Below, one piece after another: positions 62,502 to 64,000 of a stretch of 64,000 nt of DNA (positions are counted from its first letter, which is position 1; each line of letters begins with the position of its first letter). The position numbers were made by a program, and so were the translations under genes. The notes under the pieces were generated by a model. That model was given only the letters and a program-made list of their open reading frames with translations, ran no database searches and was not told where the DNA came from. Origin of the DNA: Desulfofundulus kuznetsovii DSM 6115 (GTDB taxonomy: Bacteria > Bacillota > Desulfotomaculia > Desulfotomaculales > Desulfovirgulaceae); the NCBI RefSeq assembly GCF_000214705.1, contig NC_015573.1, positions 3,417,001 through 3,481,000 of the forward strand, written 5' to 3'.

Positions 62502-63818
62502 TTGACAGGCCCCGTTTTTCACCCGCTGGTATTGTTGTTGTCCGGCAGCCGCGAAACCATCACGGCCGTGGCTTCACAGCTGGATTACGAGCTGTTCAAT
62601 TTGCTCATCACCACCCGGGAAGAGGAGGCCATTGAGGCCATTCGCCGGGGCTGGTCCGACGTGCTCATCTTTGAGCCTCCAGACCTGCAGGATCATTCCG
62701 GTTGTCTCTCCACTTTTTTACAGGAGCAGGGGGACGCCCTGCCGGTGATTCTCATCACCAGTCCCCAGGACATCTTCCCCGAATGCCCGTGGTTACGGGT
62801 GTACGAGGTATTGCACAAGCCCATTAGCAGGCCGGAATTATCCGCCCGGTTAAAATCGGTGGTTACCCTGCGCCAGCTGGAAAAGCAACTTGCCGACCAC
62901 CCCCTGGCACCCGGAGGGGCGGCCCGGGTGCTCCTGGTGGAGGACAGCCCCCTGCAGCGTAAGATCCTGGCCGGGTACCTGACCGGGGAAGGCATCGAAG
63001 TAATTACCGCCGCCGACGGCGCGGAAGCGTTGCGTATAGCCGAACAACAAAGACCCGACATGATTCTCCTGGACGTCGTCCTGCCCGGCATGGATGGTTT
63101 TGAAGTCTGCCGGCACCTGAAGGAGAACCCCAGCCTGAAGGACACCCCGGTGGTGTTCATCACTTCCCGCCAGGGACGGGAGGAAAAAATCCGCGGCCTG
63201 GAATGCGGGGCGGACGATTTCCTGATCAAACCGGTGGATAAAAGGGAATTGTTAATTCGCACCCATTCCCTGATCCGGCGCAAGCAGTTGATGGATACCC
63301 TGGTAAACCAGGCCAGCCGGGACCCCCTGACCGGCCTGTATAACCGGCGCCAGCTGGCCCTTGACCTGCAGCGGGAGCTTTCCCGGGCCAAACGTTACTC
63401 CACCCCCCTGGCCTTAATTATGGCCGACGTGGATTTTTTTAAAAACTATAACGATACCAACGGGCACCTGGCCGGGGACGAAATCCTGCGGCAGCTGGCC
63501 GGCTTGTTTGTTTCCAACACCCGGGACATGGATACCGTCTACCGCTATGGCGGGGAGGAATTTATCATCCTGCTGCCCCAGACGGACCTGGCCGGGGCGG
63601 TTGCCGTAGCGGAAAAACTGCGCCAGAAGGTGGAAAAACACTCCTTCCCCCACGGCGAAAAGCAGACGGGGGGACGGCTGACCATCAGCCTGGGGGTGGC
63701 GGTTTACCCGGATCACGGCCGGGACGCCGAAGGTCTGATCCTGGCCGCCGACCAGGCCATGTACCGGGCCAAAAAAGAAGGCCGAAACCGGTACGCCACG
63801 GCTACACCTCCCGGCTGA
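62502..63818 (+). CDS. Response regulator diguanylate cyclase (pseudo-REC, REC, GGDEF)
   Basis: 438 residues from TTG 62502, nine bases after AGGAGG. Domain 1 (about 1-125) is a receiver-like fold whose phospho-Asp is replaced (VLIFEPPD). Domain 2 (about 140-260) is a full receiver: VEDSPLQ, MILLDVVLPGMDG, ITS, LIKPVD. The GGDEF domain (about 275-435) has YRYGGEEFIIL and an RDMD I-site five residues earlier, so product inhibition is expected. It makes c-di-GMP; no kinase lies nearby. Confidence 0.92.
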   Translation: MTGPVFHPLVLLLSGSRETITAVASQLDYELFNLLITTREEEAIEAIRRGWSDVLIFEPPDLQDHSGCLSTFLQEQGDALPVILITSPQDIFPECPWLRVYEVLHKPISRPELSARLKSVVTLRQLEKQLADHPLAPGGAARVLLVEDSPLQRKILAGYLTGEGIEVITAADGAEALRIAEQQRPDMILLDVVLPGMDGFEVCRHLKENPSLKDTPVVFITSRQGREEKIRGLECGADDFLIKPVDKRELLIRTHSLIRRKQLMDTLVNQASRDPLTGLYNRRQLALDLQRELSRAKRYSTPLALIMADVDFFKNYNDTNGHLAGDEILRQLAGLFVSNTRDMDTVYRYGGEEFIILLPQTDLAGAVAVAEKLRQKVEKHSFPHGEKQTGGRLTISLGVAVYPDHGRDAEGLILAADQAMYRAKKEGRNRYATATPPG

Positions 63819-64000
63819 AATTCCCCACCAGAAGACCCGGCACTTTCTTTAACCGGTTAATAAACTCTCCAATACCGGTCATTTCTCCCCGGGCCGGGGG
63901 CAGGCGGCCGAAGAGGTAGTCCGGGTCGATGTTCAAATTGCGCAATTGTACCATCTGAACTCCGGTCTCCTGGATAAAGGCCAGGAGGCTTTTAATCTCT
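63802..64000 (-). CDS. C-terminus of radical-SAM-like protein, cut by window
   Basis: 65 codons run from the window edge to TAG 63802-63804. The sequence contains QMVQLRNLNIDPDYLF and MTGIGEFINRLKKVPGLLVGNF. The LRNLNIDP segment is typical of the C-terminal part of a group of radical SAM proteins. The catalytic Cx3Cx2C lies outside the window. Its last 17 bases overlap the convergent cyclase gene. Confidence 0.5.
   Translation of the reverse strand, partial: EIKSLLAFIQETGVQMVQLRNLNIDPDYLFGRLPPARGEMTGIGEFINRLKKVPGLLVGNFSREV

Overview
The window looks like chromosome of a spore-forming Firmicute of the Desulfotomaculum/Pelotomaculum type (Peptococcaceae). This placement is inferred from gene content: spoIID, a spoIIQ-like gene, spoIIID and mbl lie beside the ATP synthase operon, the coding density and GC are high, and SLH-anchored surface proteins are present. 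No rRNA, tRNA or CRISPR array was seen.

Region 1 (1-31.8 kb) is accessory. It holds a MarR-headed efflux adaptor gene cut by the window edge, and a TetR-headed efflux operon on the minus strand (TetR, HlyD-like adaptor, ABC-2 permease, TolC-like protein). It also holds a YwgA/YwfO-like pair and several toxin-antitoxin modules: RHH+PIN, AbrB+PIN twice, a broken PIN module, HEPN+MNT and an orphan AbrB. Three copies of an Rpn-type nuclease gene are present, two of them decapitated. One IS200/IS605 element with tnpA, tnpB and a likely guide-RNA tail is present. Surface genes are a probable S-layer protein and two large subtilisin-like proteases with SLH domains. An ECF sigma/anti-sigma pair sits between the proteases.

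Region 2 (31.8-44 kb) is core, all on the minus strand: mnaA/wecB, atpZ-atpI-atpBEFHAGDC, spoIID, spoIIQ-like, spoIIID and mbl. It couples energy conservation with sporulation and cell-shape genes.

Region 3 (44-64 kb) is mostly core with insertions. It contains a small unknown gene, an IS607-type element with a frameshifted serine recombinase and an intact tnpB, then a HAD hydrolase, comEB, glyA, rpiB, a ywlE-like phosphatase, mntP and tsaC. This order resembles the Bacillus subtilis ywl-glyA-atp neighbourhood. A NodIJ-like ABC exporter and a zinc-uptake cluster (znuA, znuC, znuB, Fur-family regulator) with a NicO-type metal exporter come next, followed by prmC, prfA, a DUF1385 gene and rpmE. 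A diguanylate cyclase and a cut radical-SAM-like gene end the window.

The main unexplained structure is a set of intergenic repeats. One family has terminal inverted repeats (about 48.5, 59.7 and a 57-bp relic at 35.4 kb). A second shares a GC-rich core (31.6, 33.4 and 51.8 kb); one of its copies can be compared with an apparently empty site at 9.5 kb. Other points of interest are antitoxins that share a toxin-binding tail but carry different DNA-binding heads, three genes whose conserved N-termini begin before any ATG/GTG/TTG codon, and a decayed mosaic copy of the efflux permease gene.
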